Shown here piece by piece: positions 24,894 to 32,882 of a stretch of 64,000 nt of DNA; positions within the stretch are counted from its first letter, which is position 1, and each line of letters opens with the position of its first letter. The position numbers and the translations under genes are program-made. The stretch covers positions 186,001-250,000 of the forward strand of contig JAVDKK010000002.1 of assembly GCA_030849945.1 (NCBI GenBank). The letters are read 5' to 3'. Source of the stretch: Schauerella fraxinea (GTDB lineage: Bacteria > Pseudomonadota > Gammaproteobacteria > Burkholderiales > Burkholderiaceae_B). The notes under the pieces were generated by a model, which was given only the letters and a program-made list of their open reading frames with translations, did not search any database and was not told where the DNA came from.

Positions 24894-26060
24894 ATGAATC
24901 CTCAGGCCGCACTTACCGGCGTTACCGTTCTCGAAATCTGCAACGTTGCAGCAGGTCCCTTTTGCGGCATGCTGCTCGCGGACATGGGCGCCGACGTCAT
25001 CAAGATCGAACATCCCGAAGGCGGAGATACGCTGCGCGCCTGGCCGCCACTGAACGGCGGTTACAGCGAAAATTTCGCCTCGCTCAATCGCAACAAGCGA
25101 TCGGTCACCCTTAACCTCAAGGATCCCGAAGATGTCGCACGGGTGCGCGCTCTGGTTCGTGATGCGGATGTCTTGGTAGAGAACAACCGTCCTGGCGTGA
25201 TGGATCGCCTGGGTCTGGGCTATGAGGCGTTGCGCGCCATCAATGCACGGCTCATCTACTGTTCGATTTCGGCGTATGGGCAGTCTGGGCCGCGCGCGCA
25301 GGAGGGCGGGTTCGACCTCACCATCCAGGCGATGAGCGGCATCATGAGTGTGACCGGTGAAGCGGGTGGTGAGCCCGTCAAGTGCGGCGTGCCGCTGGCG
25401 GACTTTTCGGCTGGACTCTACGGTGCGTTCGCCATTGCTTCGGCATTGCGCGCCACGGCGCTGTCGGGCCAGGGCACCCACATCGATGTGCCGATGCTGG
25501 GTGCCACGTTAGGCATTGCGGCCTTGCAGACTTCAGAATTTTTCGGCAGTGGCAAGGATCCGGTCAAGCTGGGCTCTGCACATCCGCGCAATGCGCCGTA
25601 TCAGGCTTTCCGTTGCAAGGATGGCCACTTTGGCATGGCGGCCGGCAACAGCGCCTTGTTCAAATCGGTGTGTCGTGTGGTGGATCGCGACGATCTTTTT
25701 GCCGATGCGCGTTTTCTCACAACCAGCCTGCGCGCGCAGAATCAGGTGGCGTTGAAGGACATGCTCGAAGCGATTTTCATGAACGAAGACGCCGAGGTTT
25801 GGCTCAGCCAATTTCGCGACGCGGGTGTGCCGTGTGCCCCGATCAACGCGTACTCACAGGTATTGGTGGATCCTCAGGTCGATCACATGCAGTGGGTGCA
25901 GCCGCTTACGTTGCCGAATGGCGCCATCACGCGAACATTCGCGTCTCCCATTCGATTTGACGGTCAGTCGGCCACCATACGTCGTGCACCGCCAGCCCTG
26001 GGGGAACACAACGAGGAAGTGCTGCGCGCGCTGAACCTTTCGCGCGAGGAGCAGGTATGA
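24894..26060 (+). CDS. CaiB/BaiF (class III) CoA-transferase
   Basis: A 388-residue class III CoA-transferase. N-terminal landmarks are GPFCGMLLADMGADVIKIE and ENNRPGVMDRLGLGY. The catalytic aspartate that forms the acyl-anhydride is D170 in GVPLADFSAGLYG. These enzymes move CoA between carboxylates and often start catabolism of carnitine, oxalate, bile acids or aromatic acids. It overlaps the crotonase gene (ATGA) and heads a five-gene run to 29884. Confidence 0.9.
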   Translation: MNPQAALTGVTVLEICNVAAGPFCGMLLADMGADVIKIEHPEGGDTLRAWPPLNGGYSENFASLNRNKRSVTLNLKDPEDVARVRALVRDADVLVENNRPGVMDRLGLGYEALRAINARLIYCSISAYGQSGPRAQEGGFDLTIQAMSGIMSVTGEAGGEPVKCGVPLADFSAGLYGAFAIASALRATALSGQGTHIDVPMLGATLGIAALQTSEFFGSGKDPVKLGSAHPRNAPYQAFRCKDGHFGMAAGNSALFKSVCRVVDRDDLFADARFLTTSLRAQNQVALKDMLEAIFMNEDAEVWLSQFRDAGVPCAPINAYSQVLVDPQVDHMQWVQPLTLPNGAITRTFASPIRFDGQSATIRRAPPALGEHNEEVLRALNLSREEQV

Positions 26061-26818
26061 GCCAAGTCTTGCAGATCGATCGTCGAAACGGTGTTCACAC
26101 CCTGACGCTCGCCCGTCCAGAGAAAATGAATGCGTTGTCGGCCGAGCTCGTCGAGGCGCTGCTGGTCGCAGTCGAGAAGGCCGGCGCTGAGGCTGCCGAT
26201 ATGATTGTGCTGCGAGGCGATGGCAAGAACTTCAGCGCAGGCTTCGACTTTGCCGATGTCGATACGGATAGCGAAGGCGATCTTCTGCTGCGCTTCGTGC
26301 GCATCGAGATGTTGTTGCAGGCGCTCGCCCACAGCCCTTGTCTGACGGTTGCGCTCGCCCACGGGCGAAATTTCGGGGCTGGCGTGGACCTGATCGCGGC
26401 CTGCAAGGTGCGGGTGGGCACAGACACCACAACCTTTCGAATGCCGGGCCTGAAGTTCGGGCTCGTGCTGGGCACGCGGCGTTACGCCGCACTTGTGGGT
26501 GTGCAGCGCGCCCGTGAAGTGCTCGAGGCGGCGCAAACCTTCGATGCCCCGCAGGCATTGCAGGACGGCTTTCTTTCGCGCGTGTGTTCGCAGGACACGT
26601 GGCCGGCGGTTGTGCACGAGGCGGCAGATACGGCTCGCGCATTGCCGCTGGCGGTGCGGGAGCATCTCTATCGTGTGATCGCGCCTGCCACGGCGAACGA
26701 CGATCTGGCCGACCTCGTCCGTTCGGCGGCGCGGTCTGGCCTGAAGCAGCGCATCGCGGGGTATCTCGAGGCATCCCGTCCACCGGCACGCGCAAATCAA
26801 AACAAGGAGACAGCATGA
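26057..26818 (+). CDS. enoyl-CoA hydratase/isomerase family protein, atypical active site
   Basis: A 253-residue crotonase-fold protein with the first oxyanion loop GDGKNFSAGFDFAD and second AHGRNFGAGVDLIAACK. At the usual positions of the two catalytic glutamates I see FRMPGLKFGLVLGTRR, so neither glutamate of classic hydratases is evident. It may be a ring hydrolase, isomerase or other crotonase chemistry rather than a simple hydratase. It sits directly before the two-subunit CoA-transferase-like pair, with an ATGA overlap on both sides. Crotonase-IpdAB neighbours open rings in steroid catabolism. Confidence 0.83.
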   Translation: MSQVLQIDRRNGVHTLTLARPEKMNALSAELVEALLVAVEKAGAEAADMIVLRGDGKNFSAGFDFADVDTDSEGDLLLRFVRIEMLLQALAHSPCLTVALAHGRNFGAGVDLIAACKVRVGTDTTTFRMPGLKFGLVLGTRRYAALVGVQRAREVLEAAQTFDAPQALQDGFLSRVCSQDTWPAVVHEAADTARALPLAVREHLYRVIAPATANDDLADLVRSAARSGLKQRIAGYLEASRPPARANQNKETA

Positions 26819-27648
26819 GTTCCGGTTTCAACGGTGCGCACAAGCACTTGAGTCTTCCCGAATTGACGGCGCTGGTGCCTGATGGTGCGTCGGTGGCATT
26901 GGGCGGCAGCTTCCTGCATCGCGGGCCATTCGCCTTCGTGCGCGAGCTCATTCGTCAGCAACGGCGGGGCATCGAACTGATCAAGCAATCGCCGGGCTAT
27001 GACGTCGATATTCTGTGTCGTGCGGGTGTGCTGCGGCGTGCTCGGGCGGGCATCGTCGCCATGGAAGGCAACTTCGGACTCGCACCCTGGTATCGCAAGG
27101 CGGTCGAAAGTCAGGCACTCGAACTCGAGGAGCATGCCTGCGCCACGCTGACCGCCGGTCTGCGGGCTGCCGCCTTCGGTGTGCCGTTCATGCCGTGCGG
27201 CGGAATTCATGGCAGCGATCTGCCTGCGATCAACTGCTGGCACTGCCTGGACGATCCCTATGGAAGCGGTGAGCGCACGTGGGTCATTCCCGCCATTCAA
27301 CCCGACTTTGCCGTGATCCATGCGTCTGAAGTTGATGCAGCGGGCAACGTGCGCGTCAAGGGTACGCATCATTGGGATCGCATCATGTCGCGTGCGGCGC
27401 GTAGCGTATTGGTCGTGGCCGAACGCGTGGTGGACAACGCCGTGTTCGTCGAACAACCAGAATCCACGCTGGTACCGTATTTCATGGTGCAGGCCTATGC
27501 GGTGGTGCCCAACGGTGCATGGCCGGGGTCGTGTTGGCCCGATTATGCGATCGATTATCCCGCGGTGGAGCGCTACATGGACACCACGCAATCGCTTGAG
27601 GCGCACCTGGCGGATGCCCCGGAAACGCGTGAGGCCGCCCATGTCTGA
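26815..27648 (+). CDS. CoA-transferase family I/IpdA-like alpha subunit
   Basis: A 277-residue alpha subunit of the glutaconate CoA-transferase/IpdA type. Landmarks are DGASVALGGSFLHRGPFAFVRELIRQ, the acidic pair E105-E106 before HACATLTAGLRAAAFGVPF, and the terminal domain with IHASEVDAAGNVRVKG. ATG 26815 overlaps the crotonase stop. In IpdAB of actinobacteria a glutamate of the alpha subunit catalyses hydrolytic ring opening of a cyclic beta-keto acyl-CoA. By eye, E105/E106 falls in that stretch. Confidence 0.83.
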   Translation: MSSGFNGAHKHLSLPELTALVPDGASVALGGSFLHRGPFAFVRELIRQQRRGIELIKQSPGYDVDILCRAGVLRRARAGIVAMEGNFGLAPWYRKAVESQALELEEHACATLTAGLRAAAFGVPFMPCGGIHGSDLPAINCWHCLDDPYGSGERTWVIPAIQPDFAVIHASEVDAAGNVRVKGTHHWDRIMSRAARSVLVVAERVVDNAVFVEQPESTLVPYFMVQAYAVVPNGAWPGSCWPDYAIDYPAVERYMDTTQSLEAHLADAPETREAAHV

Positions 27649-28375
27649 ATCCTGGTCGCCCTTTTCCTATGTGGTCACGAACCTCGCCCGATTCATTCGA
27701 CCCAACGAAATCACATTCAGCGGTGTGAACTCGACCCCGCCGATGCTTGCCTGCCTGCTCGCCAAGAAAGCCTACGACTGGGACTTCATCTACATCAACG
27801 TTGCCGGTGGCGTCGATCCGCGGCCATCGCACATCCCGCTTTCCAGTTCGGATCCTGTGCTGGCGGAGTACTCAGCGTCGATCTTCGCCAATGAAGATTT
27901 TTATGATTTGTGCACGCGCGGAAGAATGGATCTTACCTTTCTCGGCGCGGCACAGATCGACGGCGAGGGCTGCGCAAACAACTCGGTCATCGGCGATTGG
28001 CACGCGCCCAAAGTGCGCTTGCCGGGTGGCGGTGGCGGGGCGGTCATGCTTCCCACAGCCAAGCGGGCGTGCACGTGGCGCACCGAGCACTCACGTCGTA
28101 CCTTCGTCGAGAAACTCGATTTTCGTACGTCCTGGGGCGGCTTCAGTGGCGTGGTCACGCCGATTGCCGTGTTCATAAAGCGCGATGATCGCCTCGCTCT
28201 GCAGTCGTGGCATCCCGAGGCGAGTCTTGAGGAAGTGCAAGCGCGCACGGGTTTCAGCTTCGATGTCGAGGGTGCCGAGCCGACTGCAATGCCTACCGTC
28301 GCCGAGCGTGATGCCCTGCAAGCGCTCGATCCCGACGGCCAGTTCGAACGTGACGCGGCCGTCGTGCTGCGATAG
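27641..28375 (+). CDS. CoA-transferase family I/IpdB-like beta subunit
   Basis: A 244-residue beta subunit. The nucleophilic glutamate of true class I CoA-transferases lies in an E-x-G motif near residue 54 (Glu54 in Acidaminococcus GctB). Here the segment reads FIYINVAGGVDP with V54, so the glutamate is missing. That argues for IpdAB-like hydrolase chemistry rather than CoA transfer. Other family features (FLGAAQIDGEGCANNS; LPGGGGGA) are intact. It overlaps the alpha gene by 8 bases. Confidence 0.83.
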   Translation: MSESWSPFSYVVTNLARFIRPNEITFSGVNSTPPMLACLLAKKAYDWDFIYINVAGGVDPRPSHIPLSSSDPVLAEYSASIFANEDFYDLCTRGRMDLTFLGAAQIDGEGCANNSVIGDWHAPKVRLPGGGGGAVMLPTAKRACTWRTEHSRRTFVEKLDFRTSWGGFSGVVTPIAVFIKRDDRLALQSWHPEASLEEVQARTGFSFDVEGAEPTAMPTVAERDALQALDPDGQFERDAAVVLR

Positions 28376-28384
28376 GACGCCACC

Positions 28385-29884
28385 ATGAATGCCGACACTA
28401 CCCTCGTTGCCGCGTTCGATCGTCTCTGGCGCGAGGCCGATCGCGCGCAGCGACCCGCGCTCGTTTCCGCTACCGTGTCGTTGACCTATGCGCAATTGCA
28501 CACGCGCACGCGCGCCATGGCGCAGGCCTTACAGCAGGCTGGTGTTGCGGCCGGCGATTATGTGGCCATCGCGATGGAGCGATCGGTCGATCAGGTGGTG
28601 GTGATACTGGGTGCCATGATGTGCGGCGCATGTCCGTGCCCGCTCGAGCCGCGCATTGCGGTTGAGGAAACGGCGCGACGCGTGGCAGCCGTTGGATTGC
28701 GTTGGCTCGTGCACGATGCGGCGCACCTTGCACTCGGCGACGGGTGCGGCTTGGGACCTGAAGCCGTACTTGACCATGCGGTGCTGGTTGGCAATCGCGA
28801 TGGCGCCGCGTTCGAGGTGCCGCGGCTGGCGCCCGATGCGCCGGCGCTGCTGCTCTTTACCTCCGGCAGCACCGGACATCCCAAAGGCGTTCTGCTCAGT
28901 CACCAGGGCGTCTTCAATAACGCCACCGGCGTGGCAGCGCATACCGGCTTGGTGCCACAGGATCGGCTGCTGCATGTCATGCCGCTACATCACACCAACG
29001 CACTGAATAATCAACTCTTCGCGCCGCTCTGGGTGGGCTCATGCGTGGCACTTGCCGGCCGTTTTCGCGCGGAAGACATGCCCGAGCTTCTGGAGACGTT
29101 CGAACCCACCTTGCTTACCGGCGTGCCCACGATGTATGCGCGAATGGCCGAGCTCCCGTTCAGCGCGGCAAGCCTTGGCCGGTTGCGCTTCGCCCGTTGC
29201 GGCTCGGCACCCATCACCGAGCGCCTGCACCGCCAGATCGAAGATTTTTTGGGGTGCCCGTTAATCGTGTCGTACGGCCTGTCGGAAGCCACCTGCACCA
29301 GCACGCTCAACCCGCCACACGCCCGCCGGGTGGGATCGGTCGGAACTGTCTTGCCGAACCAGTCGGTCGTTCTGATGCTGCCGGATGGAACCCTCGCACC
29401 GTCGGGGGCGGAGGGGGAGATCTGCATCGCGGGCGACAGCTTGATGCTGACGTATCTCGGCGCCGGAGTCGCTGTGGGCATTCAGGCAGATGGCTATCTG
29501 CACACCGGTGACCTGGGCCGTTTCGATACCGACGGCTATCTTTACATTACCGGCCGCATCAAGGACGTGATCATTCGCGGTGGCGAGAACATCTCCCCGT
29601 CGCTGATCGAGGCCGCCGTGGTCGAGATGCCCGGCGTGGCGTCATGTTGCGTGGTTGGCGCGGCAGACGACGACCTGGGCGAAGTGCCCGTGATTTTTGT
29701 CGTACCGAGTGGCACCGAAAGCCCGGATCTCGTCGCGATCCGGGCCTTCGTCCAGGCCCGTCTGGGCCGCATCTATGTGCCTGCGGCGTCCTACGTCGTG
29801 GATCGGCTGCCCGAGAACGCAGTCGGAAAAATCGACCGCAAGGCGTTGGCTGCGCGCGTTCGAGCGCCAAGCGCAATGGCATAG
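28385..29884 (+). CDS. AMP-dependent acyl-CoA synthetase/ligase (first copy)
   Basis: A 499-residue adenylate-forming enzyme. The P-loop LLFTSGSTGHPKGVLLSH, the ATP motif SYGLSEATCTSTLNPP, the hinge GRIKDVIIRGGENISP and the catalytic lysine near the C-terminus (ENAVGKIDRKAL) are all present. It should activate a carboxylic acid to its CoA ester, probably the first step for the substrate of this cluster. It starts 9 bases after the beta subunit gene. A hairpin follows at 29937. Confidence 0.9.
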   Translation: MNADTTLVAAFDRLWREADRAQRPALVSATVSLTYAQLHTRTRAMAQALQQAGVAAGDYVAIAMERSVDQVVVILGAMMCGACPCPLEPRIAVEETARRVAAVGLRWLVHDAAHLALGDGCGLGPEAVLDHAVLVGNRDGAAFEVPRLAPDAPALLLFTSGSTGHPKGVLLSHQGVFNNATGVAAHTGLVPQDRLLHVMPLHHTNALNNQLFAPLWVGSCVALAGRFRAEDMPELLETFEPTLLTGVPTMYARMAELPFSAASLGRLRFARCGSAPITERLHRQIEDFLGCPLIVSYGLSEATCTSTLNPPHARRVGSVGTVLPNQSVVLMLPDGTLAPSGAEGEICIAGDSLMLTYLGAGVAVGIQADGYLHTGDLGRFDTDGYLYITGRIKDVIIRGGENISPSLIEAAVVEMPGVASCCVVGAADDDLGEVPVIFVVPSGTESPDLVAIRAFVQARLGRIYVPAASYVVDRLPENAVGKIDRKALAARVRAPSAMA

Positions 29885-29936
29885 CCTCGTTTCGAGCGGG
29901 GCCGCCAACCCTGGCTTGACAGGGCTGCACGTATCC

Positions 29937-29959
29937 AAAGCGCGCCGCGAGCGCGCTTT
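29937..29959 (+). terminator. hairpin downstream of the acyl-CoA ligase gene
   Basis: AAAGCGCGC (29937-29945) and GCGCGCTTT (29951-29959) form a perfect 9-base stem with a CGCGA loop, 53 bases after the ligase stop. Only a short T-run is within the stem, so termination may be partial. It separates the CaiB-to-ligase run from the downstream enolase-superfamily operon. Confidence 0.55.
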
Positions 29960-30064
29960 CGGTACGTCTGTAATCAGCGCAAGTGATTGAATCAAAAAGA
30001 TTAATCGTCGAACTGCGGCGCACTTTTCGCTTTGCACGACCGCCATGTTCCGATAAGATTTGTG

Positions 30065-30104
30065 TGTCCTAAAATAAAGAAAACAAGTCCTAATATGTAG
30101 GACT
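30065..30104. promoter_or_regulatory. operator candidate upstream of the enolase-superfamily gene
   Basis: AGTCCTA (30086-30092) and TAGGACT (30098-30104) form a perfect 7-base inverted repeat with a 5-base spacer. A third copy of the half-site, TGTCCTA, starts at 30065, exactly 21 bases (two helical turns) upstream. The array lies 24 bases before the start codon of the gene at 30128 in an AT-rich region, as expected for a repressor. The IclR regulator at 36824 is one candidate binder. Confidence 0.68.
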
Positions 30105-30127
30105 AATAATAATCAGGAGACACGGCA

Positions 30128-31330
30128 ATGCGAATCACGGCAGTCGACACGTTGTCCTGCGACGCAGGATGGCGCAATTATCATTTCGTGAAGGTAAGCA
30201 CCGATGCAGGTGTGACGGGGTGGAGCGAATACGACGAGGGTTTCGGCTCGCCCGGTGTGACGGCGGTGATCGAACAGCTGTCGAAGACGATCGTCGGACA
30301 GCCCTTTGCAGGCCAGAACCCGTTCTACGCTGACGTTTACAGCCGCACGCGACCGGCCGCCGGCGGCGTGGTGGCCGAAGGTATCGGCGCGCTGGAGAAC
30401 GCACTACTGGATGCGCACGCCAAACAGCTGGGCGTGCCGTGTCACGCGTTGCTTGGCGGCAAGGTGCGCGACAAGTTGCGCGTGTACTGGTCGCATTGCC
30501 CGGCTTGGCGCATCAATCACCCGCAGTATTTCAAGCCTGCCGTCACCGATCTCGCGGGTGTGAAAGCGATGGGCGCCGAGGCACGAGAGCGCGGACTCAC
30601 CGCCTTGAAGACGAATATCTTTCTTTTCGATGACGGACCGGCGCACGCCTGGCGCCCAGGTTTTGCCGCGCCGTTTTTTCCCGAACTGAACGTGGATCGC
30701 CGGATCATTCGCAACGTGCGCGATAACCTCGAGGCCTTGCGCGATGGTGCCGGTGCAGACATGGACATCCTCATCGACTTCAATTTCAACGCCAAGACCG
30801 AAGGCTATCTGAAGCTGCTGCGCGCCATCGCCGATCTCGACATTTTCTGGGTTGAGATCGATTCCTACAATCCGGCGGCGCTTGCCTACATTCGCAATCA
30901 CAGCGCCCATCCGATCAGTTCCTGCGAGACGCTATTCGGTGGGCGCGAACTGCTGCCGTTCCTGACGCATCAAGCGGTCGATGTCGCCATTATCGATACC
31001 GTCTGGAATGGGGTGTGGCAATCCATGAAGATGGCGGAGCTGGCCGATATTCATGAAGTCAATGTGGCGCCTCACAATTTCTACGGGCATCTCTGCACCA
31101 TGATGAATGCGCACTTTGCAGCAGCAGTCCCCAACTTTCGGATCATGGAGACGGACATCGATCGTCTCGAATGGGACGACGCGTTGTTTACGCATGCGCC
31201 CGTGTACGAAGATGGCCACCTCATCGTGCCCGACCGTTCGGGTTGGGGCACCGATCCTATCGAAGACGCGTTGCGCGCGCGCCCGCCAAAGAAGGGCGGT
31301 GGTCTGATTGCCCCGCGACCGAAGCATTGA
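30128..31330 (+). CDS. mandelate racemase/muconate lactonizing enzyme family (enolase superfamily)
   Basis: A 400-residue enolase-superfamily enzyme. Likely catalytic lysine TALKTNIF, metal ligands in LIDFNFN (Asp), FWVEID (Glu) and SSCETLFG (Glu), and a histidine in VAPHNFYGHL. The last suggests the mandelate-racemase/sugar-acid-dehydratase branch, with His as the second base. AGGAG precedes the ATG. It opens a run with an AhpD-like protein, a Bug receptor and CoA-ester enzymes, so the substrate is likely a hydroxy- or cyclic acid rather than a sugar (inference). Confidence 0.87.
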   Translation: MRITAVDTLSCDAGWRNYHFVKVSTDAGVTGWSEYDEGFGSPGVTAVIEQLSKTIVGQPFAGQNPFYADVYSRTRPAAGGVVAEGIGALENALLDAHAKQLGVPCHALLGGKVRDKLRVYWSHCPAWRINHPQYFKPAVTDLAGVKAMGAEARERGLTALKTNIFLFDDGPAHAWRPGFAAPFFPELNVDRRIIRNVRDNLEALRDGAGADMDILIDFNFNAKTEGYLKLLRAIADLDIFWVEIDSYNPAALAYIRNHSAHPISSCETLFGGRELLPFLTHQAVDVAIIDTVWNGVWQSMKMAELADIHEVNVAPHNFYGHLCTMMNAHFAAAVPNFRIMETDIDRLEWDDALFTHAPVYEDGHLIVPDRSGWGTDPIEDALRARPPKKGGGLIAPRPKH

Positions 31331-31426
31331 TTTCACCGGATGTTCTGCGGTGCGCGGGAGATGTGGTTTGCATCGATCGAGCACGGCAGGGCTCCGTTTC
31401 TACGCACGACACAAGGAGACGACATC

Positions 31427-31768
31427 ATGATGAACAACTGGGAAGACACGCTTACCAACTTGCGCTCGGCTGCCGGCGCGTTTGCGGAATCCAATCCCGC
31501 AATGGTCACGGCCTACCGCGGATTGAACGATGCGTTGGGCAAGGGAACGGCATTGGATGCCAAGACGCGAGAGCTTATTGCGTTGGCCGTTGCCGTTACC
31601 ACGCGCTGCGACGGATGCATCTCCTCGCACGCGGCGGCCGCGCAGAAGGCGGGGGCGACGATCGAGGAGGTCAGCGAAGCATTGGGGACCGCGGTCGCGC
31701 TCAATGCTGGTGCCGCGTACGTGTATTCGGTACGAGCGATCGAAGCATTCGGGCAGTTCAAGCGCTGA
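31427..31768 (+). CDS. carboxymuconolactone decarboxylase/AhpD family protein
   Basis: A 113-residue all-helical protein with the redox-type motif CDGCISSHAAAAQKAG, the C-x2-C-x3-H signature of AhpD-like members. Preceding LDAKTRELIALAVAVTTR is the standard family helix. AAGGAG sits 8 bases before ATG 31427; a second ATG at 31430 is possible. With the CxxC it is closer to alkylhydroperoxidase-like proteins than to true carboxymuconolactone decarboxylases. Function in the pathway is unknown. Confidence 0.87.
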   Translation: MMNNWEDTLTNLRSAAGAFAESNPAMVTAYRGLNDALGKGTALDAKTRELIALAVAVTTRCDGCISSHAAAAQKAGATIEEVSEALGTAVALNAGAAYVYSVRAIEAFGQFKR

Positions 31769-31887
31769 TTGCCGGCCAGATCCGCAATCTTCAACATCAA
31801 GTAGGAACCACACCGACCGTCTACGCAGTTAACCGATCTTGATCATTGACCGCCTCACATCATACGAAGGGCGGCGAGGAGACAAAC

Positions 31888-32868
31888 ATGAGTAAGTTCA
31901 CCACGCGACGCGTCGGTGCTGTCATTGCTGTGGCGGTCATCGCCACTGCAGCCGTCATTCCCGCAGTGAGTTCGGCCGCATGGCCGGCCGACAAGCCCAT
32001 TCGTATGATCGTGCCATATGGTGCGGGTGGGGCGTCCGACACGCTCGGACGGATTCTCGCTGCTCGCTTGTCCGTGGCGCTGAAGCAGACGGTCGTGGTG
32101 GAAAACAAACCTGGCGCGGGAAGCATGCTGGGCTCGCAGTTTGTGGCGCGTGCCGAGCCCGACGGCTATACGCTGCTCCTGGGCAGCATATCCAACGTGC
32201 TCAATAACTATTTCTACAAGGATCCGCTTTACGACCTGCGTCGCGATCTAGCCCCGGTGTCGCAGGTCGTGTCGGTGCCCAATTACCTGGCCGTCAACGT
32301 TAAAGTGCCGGCGAAGACTGTGGGCGAACTCGTCAAGCTTGCGAAGGACAAGCCCGAGAGCCTGAGCTGCGCGACATCGGGCATCGGTTCATCGCCGTAT
32401 CTCTCTTGCGAATTGTTCAAAATTCTCTCGGGTGCGCAGATCGTGAATGTGCCTTTCAAAAGCGGCGCGGAGGCGATTCAGTCGGTCATCGGAGGACAGA
32501 CGCAAGTGCTTTTCGCCAATGAAGCGCTGCCGTTCATCACCTCCGGCCAAATACGGGCGCTGGGCGTTACCACACCGAAGCGTTCCTCGTTTTTGCCTGA
32601 TACGCCGGCGATCGGCGAGGCGCTGCCCGCGTACGACGTCACGGCCTGGTACGGCATCTGGGCGCCGACAGGCACCTCGCCGGCCGTCGTGTCGCGTATC
32701 AGTGAAGAGATCGCAAGCATGCTTAAAACCGATGAGGTCCAGCGCGTGCTGACATCGCTGGGGGCGGAAGCGGTAGGGTCATCGCCCACACAGTTCAAGC
32801 AATATGTGGAGGCTGAGATGGGGCGATGGAAGGGGATCGTCGATCAAGCCGGCATCAAGCCCCAGTGA
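31888..32868 (+). CDS. Bug/TctC family periplasmic receptor
   Basis: A 326-residue receptor with signal peptide (VGAVIAVAVIATAAVIPAVSSA). The family marks RMIVPYGAGGASDTLGRI, VVVENKPGAGSMLG and AEPDGYTLLLG are present. The ATG at 31888 follows GGCGAGGAGA; the frame extends to 31846 without an RBS. Embedded in the enolase/CoA-ligase run, so it probably captures the carboxylate degraded here. No TctAB genes are adjacent. Confidence 0.9.
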   Translation: MSKFTTRRVGAVIAVAVIATAAVIPAVSSAAWPADKPIRMIVPYGAGGASDTLGRILAARLSVALKQTVVVENKPGAGSMLGSQFVARAEPDGYTLLLGSISNVLNNYFYKDPLYDLRRDLAPVSQVVSVPNYLAVNVKVPAKTVGELVKLAKDKPESLSCATSGIGSSPYLSCELFKILSGAQIVNVPFKSGAEAIQSVIGGQTQVLFANEALPFITSGQIRALGVTTPKRSSFLPDTPAIGEALPAYDVTAWYGIWAPTGTSPAVVSRISEEIASMLKTDEVQRVLTSLGAEAVGSSPTQFKQYVEAEMGRWKGIVDQAGIKPQ

Positions 32869-32882
32869 TCGTGGAGACCATC

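Noticed and set aside
23718..25481. Extended 587-codon version of the Bug receptor
   Set aside because: The extra N-terminus is antisense to the CaiB-type gene; the signal peptide and RBS place the start at 24707.
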